NCBI GenBank assembly: GCA_000934385.1
Contig: KN880482.1
Span: 1 to 64,000, forward strand
Reading direction: 5' to 3'
Source: Cylindrobasidium torrendii FP15055 ss-10
Taxonomy: Eukaryota; Basidiomycota; Agaricomycetes; Agaricales; Physalacriaceae
DNA length: 64,000 nt
In this document: positions 16,102-28,400 of the stretch, piece by piece
Position numbering within the stretch: the stretch's first letter is position 1
Layout of the letters: every line of letters begins with the position of its first letter
Position numbers and translations under genes: made by a program
The notes under the pieces: generated by a model
The model's input: only the letters and a program-made list of their open reading frames with translations
Databases searched by the model: none
Told to the model about the DNA's origin: nothing

Positions 16102-16861
16102 GGTGGTTTGTGGAAAAGAAACGGGTTGGGGACGCAGCGGTACTTCACATTTGGGCCGGACGATCGGACCGATGGAGAGATGTGGCGCGGGTGATTACTC
16201 CCACACGGTCATTCTATCATCTATGGTTACGTGAGATGACAAAAAGTAACGTGATTACCATTCCCATTGTACGGGGGTGGTGCCCTGATTGAAAGATGAA
16301 CTGTGATTACCCGCCATATCTGACCGGGCGGTCCCCAATGCTGTAGAGAGTACTACCGGGCGACGGGCCGGGGTGAGGGGCAGCGCCCGGAATACAACGT
16401 CGAACCGACGTCGACTAGTCGCCATTCCCGCTGCAGGAAACGTCGTTTTCATTTTGTGATATTCGAGTAAGACGAGTTCGCCCATTCCCAATGCCTCGGG
16501 AATGAGTCGACAACCTTTTCAGCCTCTTGTCGCGGATGCATTGGGGACCATTGACGACACAGGGCAAACACAGAGCTTGTCTCCGTAATTTGAGGCGCTA
16601 CATTGAACCGACTGTCCTGTCGACCATTATTGTAACTCCCTGCCGGTAGAAATGTGCACATATTCGCGCACAGCTGAACCGTGGATGCATACAGACCCTT
16701 GAAGCAATTGTGAAGCAAAGGATTACGATATATATGAGTTCAGTTGCAACTTGTTAAGTTACTTGACGCTCACGGTTCCAGGCAACCCAGTACCGACTCC
16801 GTGATCCGGATGATTGCCGGCGATCAGTCTGTCCATCTTTGTCGGTGACCACCATAGCACC
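16102..16861. other. Divergent intergenic, transaldolase / RTF2
   Basis: This 760 bp holds both promoters. I see no gene, RNA or repeat. Confidence 0.55.
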
Positions 16862-17855
16862 ATGGGTAATGATGGAGGCAGTATCCCAGACCGCCGCGAC
16901 CTTGTGAAGACGAAAGCCAAGGCAGAGCAGGCGGACAAAGGAAACCAGACTAAAGCACGATGGCATTACTGTGCACTCTCCAAGGTGCATCCCACACAGC
17001 CAAGCGAATTGCACTAAATGCTGATGAGTCTGCAGAAACCGCTACAGGAGCCAGTTGTTTCTTGTCCTCTCGGGAAGCTCTATAATAAGGATGCGATAAT
17101 AGAGTACTTGCTGGACAAGTCTGCATATGGAGACGGCGAAGGCATTTGTGGTCATATCCGTTCGCTCAAGGTGCGTCCAATACACCTACGCATTGAGCCG
17201 CTTTTCTCATTCCTTTGTGTAGGACGTGAAACCCCTCAAACTCACGCCTAACCCTGCCCCCGTTGGCGGCTCGGACGAGCGTGCGTCGTACATCTGCCCG
17301 CTCACTTCGAAGGAAATGAATGGTCATATTCCATTCATTTATATCGCCACCTGTGGCTGCGTCATGTCACAAGCCGGTTTTAAGAACATTTCTGCCTCCA
17401 CATCATCACCCAAGGACACAGAGACGGAACAGCTGGACGTCTGCCCACTATGCGCGTCCAAATTCTCGCGCACGAGCGATGTCATATTGCTGAACCCCAC
17501 GGGGGAGCTGGCCGAACGTGCACAAGATGCTATGATTGCTAAGCGCAAGGCTGAGCCGCCCAAGAAGTCGAAGAAGCGCAAGAATGCTGCAGCTACGGAG
17601 GACGAGCCTGCAAGCAAGAAGAAGGCATTGCCGACTATGAGCGCCAGTGTCGCTGCAGCAAGTAAAGCGGTCGCAGCGAGTTTGGCGGAAGAGGAGGCGA
17701 AGCGCAAAGCAAACATGAGTAGTGCAGTCAAGTCGTTGTATGGAGACGGAAAGCCCAACCCGAAGGAGACGTTTATGACCAAGGGGACGTTCACAAGGGT
17801 GCGTTGTCTGCGCCTTTCCTTAACTTTTGCTGACAGAATGCTGCAGTATGCATAA
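16862..17855 (+). CDS. RTF2: Rtf2 replication-termination / fork-restart factor
   Basis: Rtf2 proteins act at stalled replication forks; the fission yeast protein stabilises paused forks and the human one (RTFDC1) is removed to allow restart. Four exons, 16862-16984, 17036-17170, 17223-17798 and 17847-17855, give 280 aa. The N-terminus MGNDGGSIPDRRDLV is diagnostic. Two RING-like halves follow: WHYCALS ... CPLGKLYNKDAIIEYLLDK, and YICPLTSKEMNG with CGCVMSQAGFK and CPLCASKF. A Lys/Ala-rich nuclear tail ends in GTFTRYA. The final coding exon is only nine bases (Tyr-Ala-stop); it restores the conserved family C-terminus. TDP1 follows on the same strand. Confidence 0.93.
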
Positions 17856-18332
17856 GTAGGAGGATATTGTTGGATAATGACCATTGTATTTTCCTTTGCT
17901 GTATCATATTTGCTTTCCTCTTTCAGTTGGGACACAACACAGGCAGTCCACTCTTCCTACCCATACTGAAGCAGCGAAATACTGATGCCAATTTGATTCC
18001 GTGCCTGTGATCGTTGCAGCTTGTCAGCATACGAGTCGAAACCCAATATAATTAGGGGAAATAGACCAAACGCGAAAGACCAAATGCTGGGTGTCACCAG
18101 AGTGGAAGTAGTCCGCATGTACAACTTGCCCGCGCAAGAGTTGTAGTGAAGAGCACAAATCTAGTGTCAACAAGTCATCGATTCATCTTTTGCTCTACCA
18201 TTGCCACTATAGCTAGAGACTTTATGGTTCCAATTGAAACCGTCCAAGCTTCAGATCTTCAGAGCTCAGAGCTGTGACGGGCTTTAACGAGCACGTGACT
18301 GCGACATTTACGTCACAATCTTGACTCTCACC
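17856..18332. promoter_or_regulatory. RTF2 3' flank and TDP1 promoter
   Basis: No gene is visible in this 477 bp. CACGTGAC at 18292-18299 (GTCACGTG on the other strand) is about 35 bp before the TDP1 start codon. Confidence 0.5.
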
Positions 18333-20350
18333 ATGATGATGGACGTGGACGCGTTGTACGACGAGCAGATGGCCAGGTGCGTGCCATAGATGTGCTGCTT
18401 CGAAATCTTACGGATACCAGAGCCATCGAAGAGAGCATGAAGGAGCAGAAGAAACCGAATCCCGAGGACGATATCATCGTGATTAGCAGTGACGAAGAGG
18501 ACGCGCCTGCTAAACCTCCTCCGCCGCCAAAGCCCAAGGAGAAGACGGCTGCCAATAGTTTCCTGTCTGAGCGCGCGCAAATGGAGAAGGAACGACGCGA
18601 ACGGGTTCGCCAACGCCGTCTAGCTCAAGGCTTGAAGGACGAGGAGGAAGAGCCAGACAAGGGTGATGAGGCCGAGGTCGCTGCGCCTCCACCTAAGCGT
18701 GCTACCCCTTCTTCATCGAAACCTACGGACCCATTGTTTTTTGAGGGTGAACTACGCCCCACAGCTGTTTCTGGCGGAGAGCCACGCCTGGATGGCAAGC
18801 CTACATTTAGACTGAGTGAGGTATTGGGAAATGTGCGTTATGACATCTTTCTCGATACCATGTTTCTGACAGACGCAAGAAATCGGATATCTCATTTGCC
18901 ATTCTCTCCTCGTACGCGAGTGATATTGCCTGGATGCATGGGTTTTTTGAGCACGGAACACCAGTGATTTTTGTCGACCAGCCAGACCAAGGCAAATCCT
19001 TCGAGATTCAGATGAAATACGTACTTCCAGGATGGATCAGGTTGACACCAAAGCTTCATGGCCCATATGGTTGTCAGCATATGAAGGTGTGTCAAATGAC
19101 ACCTCCCTTTCCCCTCATCCAATCAATTCCCTATAGTACATGGTCTTGTTCTACAATACGGGGCGCATGCGCGTCGTAGTCTCTTCCGCAAACCTCATCC
19201 CAATCGACTGGTCAATCCTCGAGAATGTTGTTTGGTTGCAAGACCTACCCCCACGCGCGTCCGCCATCCCTCATGATCCTAAGGCCACGGACGACTTCGC
19301 TGCTGTCCTGCAACGTATTCTGAAATACATGGGCGTTGGAGACGCGCTGGCCATTCTCCGCACCGAGCATCCAAAGCTACCACTGGAAAGCATAAACGAC
19401 CTGCGTCGTCGCTGGGATTTCAGTAAAGTCAAGGCGCACCTCATTCCGTCGCTGGCAGGGAAGCACGAAGGCTGGCCAACCGTCATCCAAACCGGTCACA
19501 CGCGTCTCATGAAAGCTATCATGGACATGAAGCTTGGCTCTCGACCAGGCGATCTTTCGCTTGAATACCAAGGCTCCTCTATAGGGTTATATTCAAAGTC
19601 CTGGTTAAATGAGTTCTATAACTCCGCGTTGGGACGGTCAGGCGAGGACCTATTGAAGAACAAGGCGCGCTACCGTGATAAGCCTGTTGCAGGCAAGATC
19701 AGCATTGTGTATCCTTCACGAACGACGGTCCGGGCGTCAAAGCGCGGTGAGCCTGGCGGGGGGACAATGTTCTGTAAGAGGGCGTATTGGGCTAAGTTGA
19801 ATGAGATGGGCAGTAATGTCGGGATGTTCGATTCAAAGAGCAAGGCTGGACCTGTGTTGATGCATACTAAGGTGTGCCCAGCCCAATACATCAGATATAT
19901 TGAAAGTACTAATTGCTCCTAGATGATTCTGGGGCTCCTCAAGCAAGAGGAAGAAGATGAAGGTGAGGAAGAAGAATTCGAGGTTGGCAAGGTCGATGCG
20001 CGCGCGAAAGCCCGTCTGCAAGAGAAACGTTCACAGAAAGGAAAAAACCGCGAGAAAGAGAAGCCCCTTGGTTGGGCGTACATCGGGTCCCACAACTTTA
20101 CACCCAGTGCTTGGGGAACTCTGTCAGGCAGTGCATTCAACCCTGCGTTATCTGTAAGTCTCCTCTTCTTCATACATGTGCAGTAAATACTTATGAACGT
20201 TCTCAGATTAAGAACTATGAGCTGGGCATCGTCTTCCCCATAAATAGTGAGGCTGAGTTGGAGCGCATCACACTTTGGGAACGCCCGCTTCGCAAGTACG
20301 GGTCGGGCGACGTGCCGTGGATACAGGAAGAGAGTTTGGCGTTTGCGTAG
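18333..20350 (+). CDS. TDP1: Tyrosyl-DNA phosphodiesterase 1
   Basis: Tdp1 removes topoisomerase I peptides and other adducts from DNA 3' ends in the nucleus. Exon 1 (18333-18376, starting MMMDVDALYDEQMA) joins exon 2 at 18421. Near residue 25-40 there is an acidic hydrophobic stretch, DDIIVISSDEED, that fits a SUMO-interacting motif. The catalytic domain has both HxK motifs: HMK-YMVLF followed by SSANL, and HTK-MILGLL followed by GWAYIGSHNFTPSAWG. The introns fall just after each HxK. Between the second HxK and its Asn there is an insert of about 40 acidic then basic residues. The last exon begins IKNYELGIVFP and ends at 20350. Both histidines, lysines and asparagines expected for catalysis are present. 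Confidence 0.94.
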
Positions 20351-20761
20351 AGATTTCAACTTATTTTCGTGCTTCTGGATTGCTGTGCTGTACACTCGCT
20401 ATACATATGTATGTGTTACTTTTACTTGATGCCATTTTGATTGTTCGGAAATGCTGTGGTACAAATTAATTGTATGCAGTGGTACATGGCTGCTGGAATC
20501 CACGATGAACGTGTGTCCATGCATAGACTCGATTCCAGTCACTTCGCTGCGCTGATGATAGTCGATCAGCCCTTCGGCGAGTCCCATCACTTGTTACTTA
20601 TCGTGACGAGCTGTGGCGGCTGGACTCGAGACTAGTCCATGCAGTGCGAACACTGCACAGTGTTGGATGCATAGACCCTCTTGAGTCAGGCCGTGTACCA
20701 TCCTACCGTCAATCATGCTCGTTCATCCAAAGTTACAAATTCTATATTATTGTTTTCCATC
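20351..20761. other. Convergent intergenic, TDP1 / ALG11
   Basis: Only 3' flanks are present. I see no further feature. Confidence 0.6.
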
Positions 20762-22490
20762 TTATTGAGATTGCGTGTACCCTTCCTCGAGCACATCCCT
20801 CCACCCACTTGTATTCCACGTCCTCTCAAATTCATCCTCTGAGAAAGCCTGAACAGCCCACGTCCTTGCCCTCTGTCGCATCTCTTGGGCCTCATCTTCT
20901 GGGAGGGTCAATGCGATATGGATAGCATCGGCAAATTCCTCTGGTGTTCGCGCATGATATCCTGCCAGAGGTGAGTTACTCAACTGTGCGTTGGTCTAGA
21001 GACAACTGACCGGTAGGTTTTCCTTCAAACGACACAATAATATCATGTAGCGGTCCTCCCGACGCATGCGATACCGGTATCACGCCGGCAGCCATTAGCT
21101 CAACGACGTTAATACCAAAATGCTCATCCACCATGGTGCTGAGTCCCACGCTGGATTTGGCCAGCCATTCCAGCACTTCGGCATACGATGCATTAACAAC
21201 GAACTCGACGTGGTCTTCTACACCAAGGTTTCGTGCAAGCAAGCGGAGGGTGTCTACGCGTTGCAGGTCATCATCGTTCCGCGCACCGCCTAATAAGACG
21301 AATTTGGCCGGCGTGGAAGGGTGTTGCTTGAGGAGGGCTGCAAGCGCCTGGAGTTGCGCTGCATGGTTCTTCTCCGGACGGAATTGGGCGACGCTGAGCA
21401 CAACCGGTTCGCGGGGCGTGAGAGGGAAAGAGGACATGGCGCGGGTGTCGCAGGATGGGTATACAATTTGAGCAGACTGCTTGTGTGCTGAGGCTGGCGG
21501 TCCGGCGAATAGGAATCGAGCGAGTGAGAATGTGTTGGCGAATTCAAGAAGGGGGTCGCGGTGCACCAGGATGGCGTCGACATGGTTCTTCGTCCAGGAA
21601 GAATTGGCCATCTTGAATGAGGCCATTCGTAGGGCACGAGAGTAGTAGAACATAAATATGCGGTAGTACAAGAGCTTGCCATAGGTGAGGACGATGGACT
21701 GGGAAATGAAGTTGCGGTTGGTGACTCCAGATTGGCGGTTGGTAACGCGTTTGAGCATTTGGGTGCTGATTGTTGGGTAGTGGACATATGCCCCGGTAGG
21801 TACGGATGCAATGAGTGAGACGACGGGGAAAGAGAATGCATATCCCATAGTGTCGATGAAGAGATGAGGAACCACATTTGTTATGGCCTCCCATGTGAGG
21901 ATCATGGATCCAATGCTTTGACCTAAGAGAGTGAAGGCTGGCCATGTTGCATCTTCGACAAGCCACCGCTTCTCGAGGAATACGAAATGTAATGAGGAAG
22001 GATCCAAGACAATGTCGAAACGCAGCTGAATATTCATAAGTACATGCTCTTTCTGGGACAATATAATCACGCACCTTGACTTTCGCAATGATCTCCTCCT
22101 TGGATGCATCTATATCCCCACTGTATACCACGCTAACAACATTTGGCTCGTTTCGTTGGGATCTCACGATAGCTGTCCATAATACGCGCTCTCCACCTCC
22201 CCCAGCGTTACTGCATCAATTAGATCTGATTTAGAATGGATAATATCCGCTCACCAGTATGGATGGAAGTACCCCACAACGCGCCTGTCTGGTGGCTGCC
22301 CAAGTTCTGCAAGTAACTTCTCACGCCCGTTAACACCTTGTTGACGCGCCCATACTGTATAGAGAAAGACAAGGATCCAAGGGAGTGCTAGAGACAGTAA
22401 TATTGATGTTCCCAAGCCTAATAAGAGCTGGCCGAAGGAGAACATGAAGGAGAGAGTAGACGTGTTAATAGTGCGATCGGCCGGCGGCAA
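20762..22490 (-). CDS. ALG11: ALG11 alpha-1,2-mannosyltransferase
   Basis: Alg11 adds the fourth and fifth mannoses to the dolichol-linked oligosaccharide on the cytosolic face of the ER. The start at 22490 gives a hydrophobic N-terminal segment ([17 protein letters not shown]) that anchors the enzyme. After a short intron the conserved VGYFHPYW and [11 protein letters not shown] region follows, then VSVVYSGD, and a long exon with [21 protein letters not shown] and [14 protein letters not shown]. The GT4 donor-binding EX7E motif is EHFGINVVE, followed by [10 protein letters not shown]. The last exon begins near [12 protein letters not shown] and stops at 20762. An intron sits near 22040-22080. 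All main motifs are intact. Confidence 0.93.
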
Positions 22491-22556
22491 TGACGGGGAC
22501 AGAGTTCACTTCGCGGTGTAGACGAGTTGCTCTCTCACTTCCATCTTGCGCATAAA
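22491..22556. promoter_or_regulatory. 66-bp divergent promoter, ALG11 / TSC13
   Basis: The start codons of two divergent, apparently intact ER-membrane enzyme genes are separated by only 66 bp. Each 5' UTR must be very short, or transcription must start inside the opposite gene. Confidence 0.6.
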
Positions 22557-23793
22557 ATGGTCGCTATCACGATCTCTGGAGCCAACGGCCGCGCTCCATC
22601 TATTGCTAAAAAGTCCTTCCCCCTTACAATTGAGGTCGGACCAGAGGACACCGTCGAGACTATCAAGAAGAAGGTTGCCACCAAATGCCCCAAGGTATGA
22701 CAATTTAACAGTTATTTTGACCGAGTTCTCACCCCAATAAAAGCTTTACACATCCCGGCAAAAGCTTGCTCTCAAGGGTGCAAAAGCTGCGCTCACCGAC
22801 GAGTTGACTGTCAAGGACATCGGCCTCGCGTCCGGGGGTGAGCTTGACATCAAGGACCTCGGTCCCCAACTGGGGTGGCGTTTCGTTTACTTCGTGGAAT
22901 ACGTGTGTCCCAATTCTCTTCCCCCCGTCTTGTGCTCATATCCGCTCAGCTGGGGCCCCTTCTCATCCACCCATTGTTCTACTACCTTCCCCAGTACATC
23001 TATGGCAAGGCTTTCGAGCATAGCGAACTCCAAAAGTGTGTCTGTGCTCTGCTGAAGGAAACAAATGGCTAACGACGCGTTAGATATGCTTACGGGATGA
23101 TTATGGCCCATTTTGTCAAGCGTGAATTCGAGACCCTCTTGTACGTACATCTGTCCCCATACTTGTCAGCGCGCTGAATGGCCCCAAGTATCCACCGCTT
23201 TTCTCACGGAACCATGCCCGCGCGCAACATCCTCAAAAAGTGGGTGTTCAGAATTCATTCCGACCTGCATTTCGCCTGACGCCTGACCGTCACTCAGCTC
23301 GGGCCACTATCACATCCTCTCGGGTCTCCTCCTTGCCGGTGATCTCTATCGTCCTGGCTATGGTGCTGCTGCATCTTCCATGAAGAACACTATCATGAGC
23401 AACCCGACTTTTTTGAACGCCTGCCTCGGAGCCTTCACCGTGCGTCCACATTGCCTGTAATCTGCCATTCCCTAACACTGCACCCAGTTCTTCGAAATCT
23501 CGAACCTTCACACACATCTCACCCAGCGTAACCTCCGTCCCGCAGGGACCAAGACGCGTGCAATCCCTCGCGGCTATGGCTTCAACCTCGTATCTTGCGC
23601 CAACTACTTCTTTGAGATTTGCGCATGGACCGTTGTGCTCGTCATGACACGCTCCGCGGCGTGCGCTCTCTTCCTTGGTGCTGGTGGATTCCAGATGGCC
23701 GTGTGGGCGGCGAAGAAGCACAAAAACTATAAGAAGGAGTTTGGGAAGGATTATCCCAAGGGAAGGAAGGCGATGATTCCGTTTATTTTCTAG
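22557..23793 (+). CDS. TSC13: Very-long-chain enoyl-CoA reductase
   Basis: Tsc13/TER catalyses the last reduction of the fatty-acid elongation cycle in the ER membrane, supplying very long acyl chains to sphingolipids. The start MVAITISGANGR at 22557 opens an N-terminal ubiquitin-like region (FPLTIEVGPEDTVETIKKK). Membrane segments follow, with LGWRFVYFVEY, the HPLFYYLPQYIYGK region, MIMAHFVKREFETL and IHRFSHGTMP. The C-terminal steroid 5-alpha-reductase-like domain has GYGFNLVSCANYFFEICAW and ends in the family's GRKAMIPFIF. About seven short GT-AG introns interrupt it. The retained carboxyl-terminal Pro-Phe-Ile-Phe and the Asn/Tyr region support an active enzyme. Confidence 0.94.
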
Positions 23794-24352
23794 GTAATAT
23801 GTTGTTATAGCTTGAATACGAATACTTGTACATGGCAATTTTTGACTGGGCGATGGAGAGAAACAATTCTTGTTCATGACGTTAGACGGTCTTTAGTCTA
23901 CCGGCAGTCACTAGTCATTGAGTACTGAGGGCTTTACTTGCACGTTTGCCAGCAAATATCACTCGCAAAATATTACTACACCCTACGAACTCGGCCAAAA
24001 ATCCTCCCTTTCTCCCAAAGGTCGCTACGCTTTTCACTCGTCGAGCATCGAACAAAGTGGCTTCCTAATTTGGCTTGCTATCTGAGAACATTGTGTCGAA
24101 GGCTGTGCTAAATTGCCGGCCGTGCCAAATGTCCCGATCGCCCCATCTGGCAACAGAGTGTTCATCCTCGCGTCCATGTTGGTCGTTCGCCCTGCTGTCC
24201 ATCACCACTACACCACTACCTAACAAGCTTTTACTATTTGGTTCCTCCGCTTTCCTTGATGTTATTGGTATAAATTCGCGTTCTCCTGCTGTCGTTGCTG
24301 GCTATCGTCCGTTTTCCTTCCTCCCAAAACACTGCGGTTCTGGTCAGTACTG
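23794..24352. other. Intergenic / 5' flank
   Basis: Nothing recognisable; it is T/C-rich just before the next start codon. Confidence 0.5.
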
Positions 24353-25477
24353 ATGAAATTCCAGATTTTCAATAATTCGTACAAGTGGATGGAATCTTCC
24401 GAAACCCAGTATCCACGAGAACTGCGCGCATCCCTGCCCACTCGATCCGCTCTCAAGCACACTGGATCTTCACGATCACCCCCATTGCCCGAGGCTATAT
24501 CAACTCCTGGCGTTCGCTTCCACGAAAATGTCAGCATTACCGAGTATCGAAACTCATCGTATCCTACACCTGAAGAGCCCCGCGAAATCACTCACACGCA
24601 GAGGACGAAGCCCCCAGAAGGCAAACCAGTCAAGAGCACGTCTCAAGTTCCAGTACACGGACCCACCCCTCCGTTTCATATCCCTCCATTACACAGCCGT
24701 GCAGAGCTCGAAGCTCTCACCTTTGCAATCGCGTCGCAGCTACGGTTCGACAGGCTCGTCGAGGAGAACGAGATTCGACGGCGTAGCGATCCACCAGGAC
24801 TGGACCGAAACCCACCGAAACGGAACAGCCGCGATGAATACCCAGAATTCAAGAAAATACTCATGGGTCCATGGGTATCTGGAGCAGATTGTGCGTTACC
24901 AATCTTCCTCGTTTTACCGTACTCATGCTGCACAGACGCACCAATACTGGACCCCCAGTTGGCACGCAACTTGGATTGTATAACACTACACCCTGCCCTC
25001 GCTGGGATATACAATGACGAGAAATATCTTGATTGGGATCTCTTTCACACTCTCGATGATGTGAAGTTTCAGTCTGGTAGTCGAAGAATCCCATTGGATA
25101 CATTCCGCACTCAGCCTGCCACCGCGCCAAGGGTCTCTGCCCTCTACATCGTGTCTAGTGAATTCTCCTGGCAGTTCAACGTCATACCTATCGACTTGTT
25201 CTCTAGTGTAACGGTGTACGACGTACTAGAGCTTCTTGCCTCGTTCTTCAGTGCTCCGCTACATCCCACGAATACCGAATTCGATCAAATGGAGCAGACT
25301 GTCAAGGACTCTATTATCAAAAGAAAAGAGGAGAGGCAGTCCAAAGGTGTTGGGCCACCATTTACTTGCGGTGCGGATAGGCTTTTGGGAAAGACAAAGT
25401 TGGCGGGTTTTACGAGCCAGGTTTCGGGCGACTCCTTCAATAACGAAGTCTTCTTACAATTGCATTTGAAATCGTGA
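24353..25477 (+). CDS. DUF6699 domain protein
   Basis: Two exons, 24353-24890 and 24936-25477, give 359 aa. The intron (45 nt) restores GADYAPILDPQL, a usual lead into the domain. The first 170 residues are Pro/Ser-rich and look disordered. The C-terminal part has LHPALAG, then LDWDLFHTLDDV, SALYIVSSEFSWQFNVIP, and VTVYDVLELLASFF, which is the pattern of DUF6699, a domain of unknown function expanded in Agaricomycetes. No catalytic motif, signal peptide or membrane segment is seen. It converges with the large DUF6535 gene, whose stop is only four bases away. Confidence 0.8.
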   Translation: MKFQIFNNSYKWMESSETQYPRELRASLPTRSALKHTGSSRSPPLPEAISTPGVRFHENVSITEYRNSSYPTPEEPREITHTQRTKPPEGKPVKSTSQVPVHGPTPPFHIPPLHSRAELEALTFAIASQLRFDRLVEENEIRRRSDPPGLDRNPPKRNSRDEYPEFKKILMGPWVSGADCALPIFLVLPYSCCTDAPILDPQLARNLDCITLHPALAGIYNDEKYLDWDLFHTLDDVKFQSGSRRIPLDTFRTQPATAPRVSALYIVSSEFSWQFNVIPIDLFSSVTVYDVLELLASFFSAPLHPTNTEFDQMEQTVKDSIIKRKEERQSKGVGPPFTCGADRLLGKTKLAGFTSQVSGDSFNNEVFLQLHLKS

Positions 25478-25480
25478 CAT

Positions 25481-28400
25481 CTAGATTATTGCTCTTCCGT
25501 ACGTAGCGCGATGCAATAACGACCACGCTTGTTCTGCTGCCGCCAAACCATCCCGGTCTGGAAGTCCCGGAATAACCAAATCTTTTTTCCATGCTACCAA
25601 AAATCGCTGCCATTCGTTTTCGATAGAAGAATAGCGGGAATCTTCCAATATCTTTGCTAAGTCGCGATGGAGGTCGAAATAAACGAAATCAGCAATAGCT
25701 GTTTTGTCGCCTTTCTGAAGATTGCTGCGTAATGCGCGAGCCAACAGCTGGCATATTCCAACGGTTTGCCATTCGATGTGAGCCGCCAGTAAGCGCTTGA
25801 ACAATAACAATGTGTTTAATGCCAATCCGTGAGGGCGCAATTGGTTAGGTAGGGATAAAATCTTGTGAAGCACAGCGATAGCTCCCTTTTTCGTGCTTGT
25901 GGTGAGGTGTTCTCTTTCGTACCAGCCGGATACCAAAAAATAGGAGAGCGGAATTTGATGATGTGGTATGGGAAGCGATTCGCGAATGATGAAGTCCACA
26001 CAAGCATCAGGAATTTGCCTGAAGAGCTCTACAGATGGTGGGCGAGTCCGTGGTATTGTTCCGATGTATGAACGAAAGAGGGCCAGAGCAATTGCGTTGG
26101 CATTTTCAAGGTCCCGACGCATGTGGTAGCAGACAGCCAAATCACTGAGACATAGAGCAAGCCTGTGGTGCTCTTGTACGAATGACTCTCGCGGACCGTG
26201 GGTCGTACGGAAGTTGGTAGCATGAATCAAAGCCCCTCGTCGCACGGTGCTATCGTCTGAAGCGAACATCGCGAAACAGGCTGTTAACGCTGGGATGATA
26301 ATGGTATGCTTGGAGCGGACAGCAACGGTTAGGTCGAGCAAGCAGTCCAACAGGAACCTGCGGTGAACTCGGACCACCTCTAGATCTGTTCGAAGCAGAC
26401 AGTGAGCCACACCTGATAGTGCAGACGCGAGAGCCGGAAGGGGGAAGGTGATTTCGGGTTGGGGGTTCGCTGCGCCTTTTGGAGGGGGTTGCGAAAAGAG
26501 CGCAACACGCTGGTGAATCCAGTTAAACAAGTCGAACAAAGGGTTTTCCTCATGTATCTCTATATCTCGAAGGCCATGCAAAGGGGCAAGTCGAAGATAG
26601 TAGCGGATTGCTTCGATCGCAAGCGCAGCTGCAAAGCACTCCTCCACTTCCGGGTCCGTCCAACCAAGCTTTGCCAGTCGTTGATAGGACGTCTCTAAAC
26701 GCGCATTCTCGGCTGGTGGTGGCCAGCTGCTAGGATCGAGTAGCTCCCCAACGCGCACGAGGTCAGGGTTGAGCCTCTCAGTCGCTGGCTTGTACCAGTC
26801 AATCCCTCCCGGCGCTTGCTTGCAATCGTCCAACGCCAGAAACTCCCACACTCGATGATAAGCCAGCAATGCGTCGTGCGCGTACCCAAAATACATCCGA
26901 AGAGTCGACCATGCCGTCATCATCGGCGGGGGTTTCGTCCAAAACCCCTCGTCCAGCACCGGCATTTGAAACTTGGTCAACAAACCGGTTGGTATCGACG
27001 TATCCATAATGTGCATAACCTTTCCTGGCACATACGGGAGGTGGGCAAAGGCTTGCTGGCACACAATACTATGCGGAGACCGGTCGAGCATCCAGATCAC
27101 TGCGTGCCAATCAAGTGTGTCCATTTTGGCACCCATCCGTTTCTTCTCGCGCGCGAGCCGAAGGTTGCGCTGGAACGCTGGCGCAGCGGGCGACGAGGTG
27201 CCCCAGGACAAACGTGTTGGCATCGTCACTGGGAGGGCTTTTTCGTCCGAAACGTCCTTGCCCCTGCTCCGGGTCCGTGAGGGGGTCCTGCGTCGAAATG
27301 CCTTGCTTGCAATCATCCAAATCCGCTCGAGTTTCCGTGACCCAGAAGCAATGCTTATGGCTACGGCTCGTCTCCCCGATGCAGCAGCAGCGACGAAAAG
27401 CCGGATCATCGAGTTGTGATACGGGCAGTCGTCACGGAAGAGCGGCCAGATTGTCATGCCCATATAAACGACTCCAGCAAAGCCACTGACGACGGTGCCA
27501 ATGACGGCTGGGAGGACATGGAAGGCGAACAGTTTGAGTATGATGCCCACGATGAAAAGCAGGGCGGCCAGGTGAACGAGGAATGGTACTGCCGATATCA
27601 AGGCGGGGACATTCCAAGCTTGGAAGTCGTCAGAGCGTAGTTGTCGAAGATGGGCGCGGTCGTAGTTGCTGCCTGTGCGCATGTCCTTTTGGTAATACTG
27701 TAGCCACGACTTGATATAGAAGGCGAAGATGAGTGCAATGAAGAGCACTAGAACGGAGAGACTCCAGAGGGTCACTGTAGCGATGCGAAGGTTGGATACT
27801 GGAGGTTGGTCGGAGAAGAAAGAGTACAGGGAATCTTGGTCATTCAAAGAAAGAACCGGATTGGAGGGATACCGCGCCGTATAGTCAATATAACGAACGA
27901 GCAGCTGCGCCATCGAATCAGAGGGATCCGGATTTGCATCCACCACCAGAAACGCCGTCACTGTAGCGCTGAACAACCCGGTCTGTGGAACCCCAAAGTC
28001 AACGCACGCAAAGTCCTGGTAATCACAATGCTCACAATGATGGTCAGATTATCGAGTTCTTCCTGCCACTCTTGAATCGTCTGCCTATCCAGAATCCGCT
28101 GGTGCTCGTGACAGACCTCCCAGAACGTCCCTGTCCGCGAAAGACCTGGTTGCTCAGGCTTCATATCCAAAAGCTCTCCGCGGCCATACAGGTCATACTC
28201 TGACGGTCCCGATTCTGCAGCATATCGCATGAGTCGAGAAGCCACATCCCAATGCCACAACATAGCGCATACGATTTGTTCTGCTCGACCCAGGAGTTCC
28301 TGGTCGTTGACTTTGCAGATTGTGAGCAACACCACGTGGAGTCGCAGGCTGAGATGGTGGACCCAGAGTTGAAGTTGCAGAAGCCGGAGATAGCCCTGAT

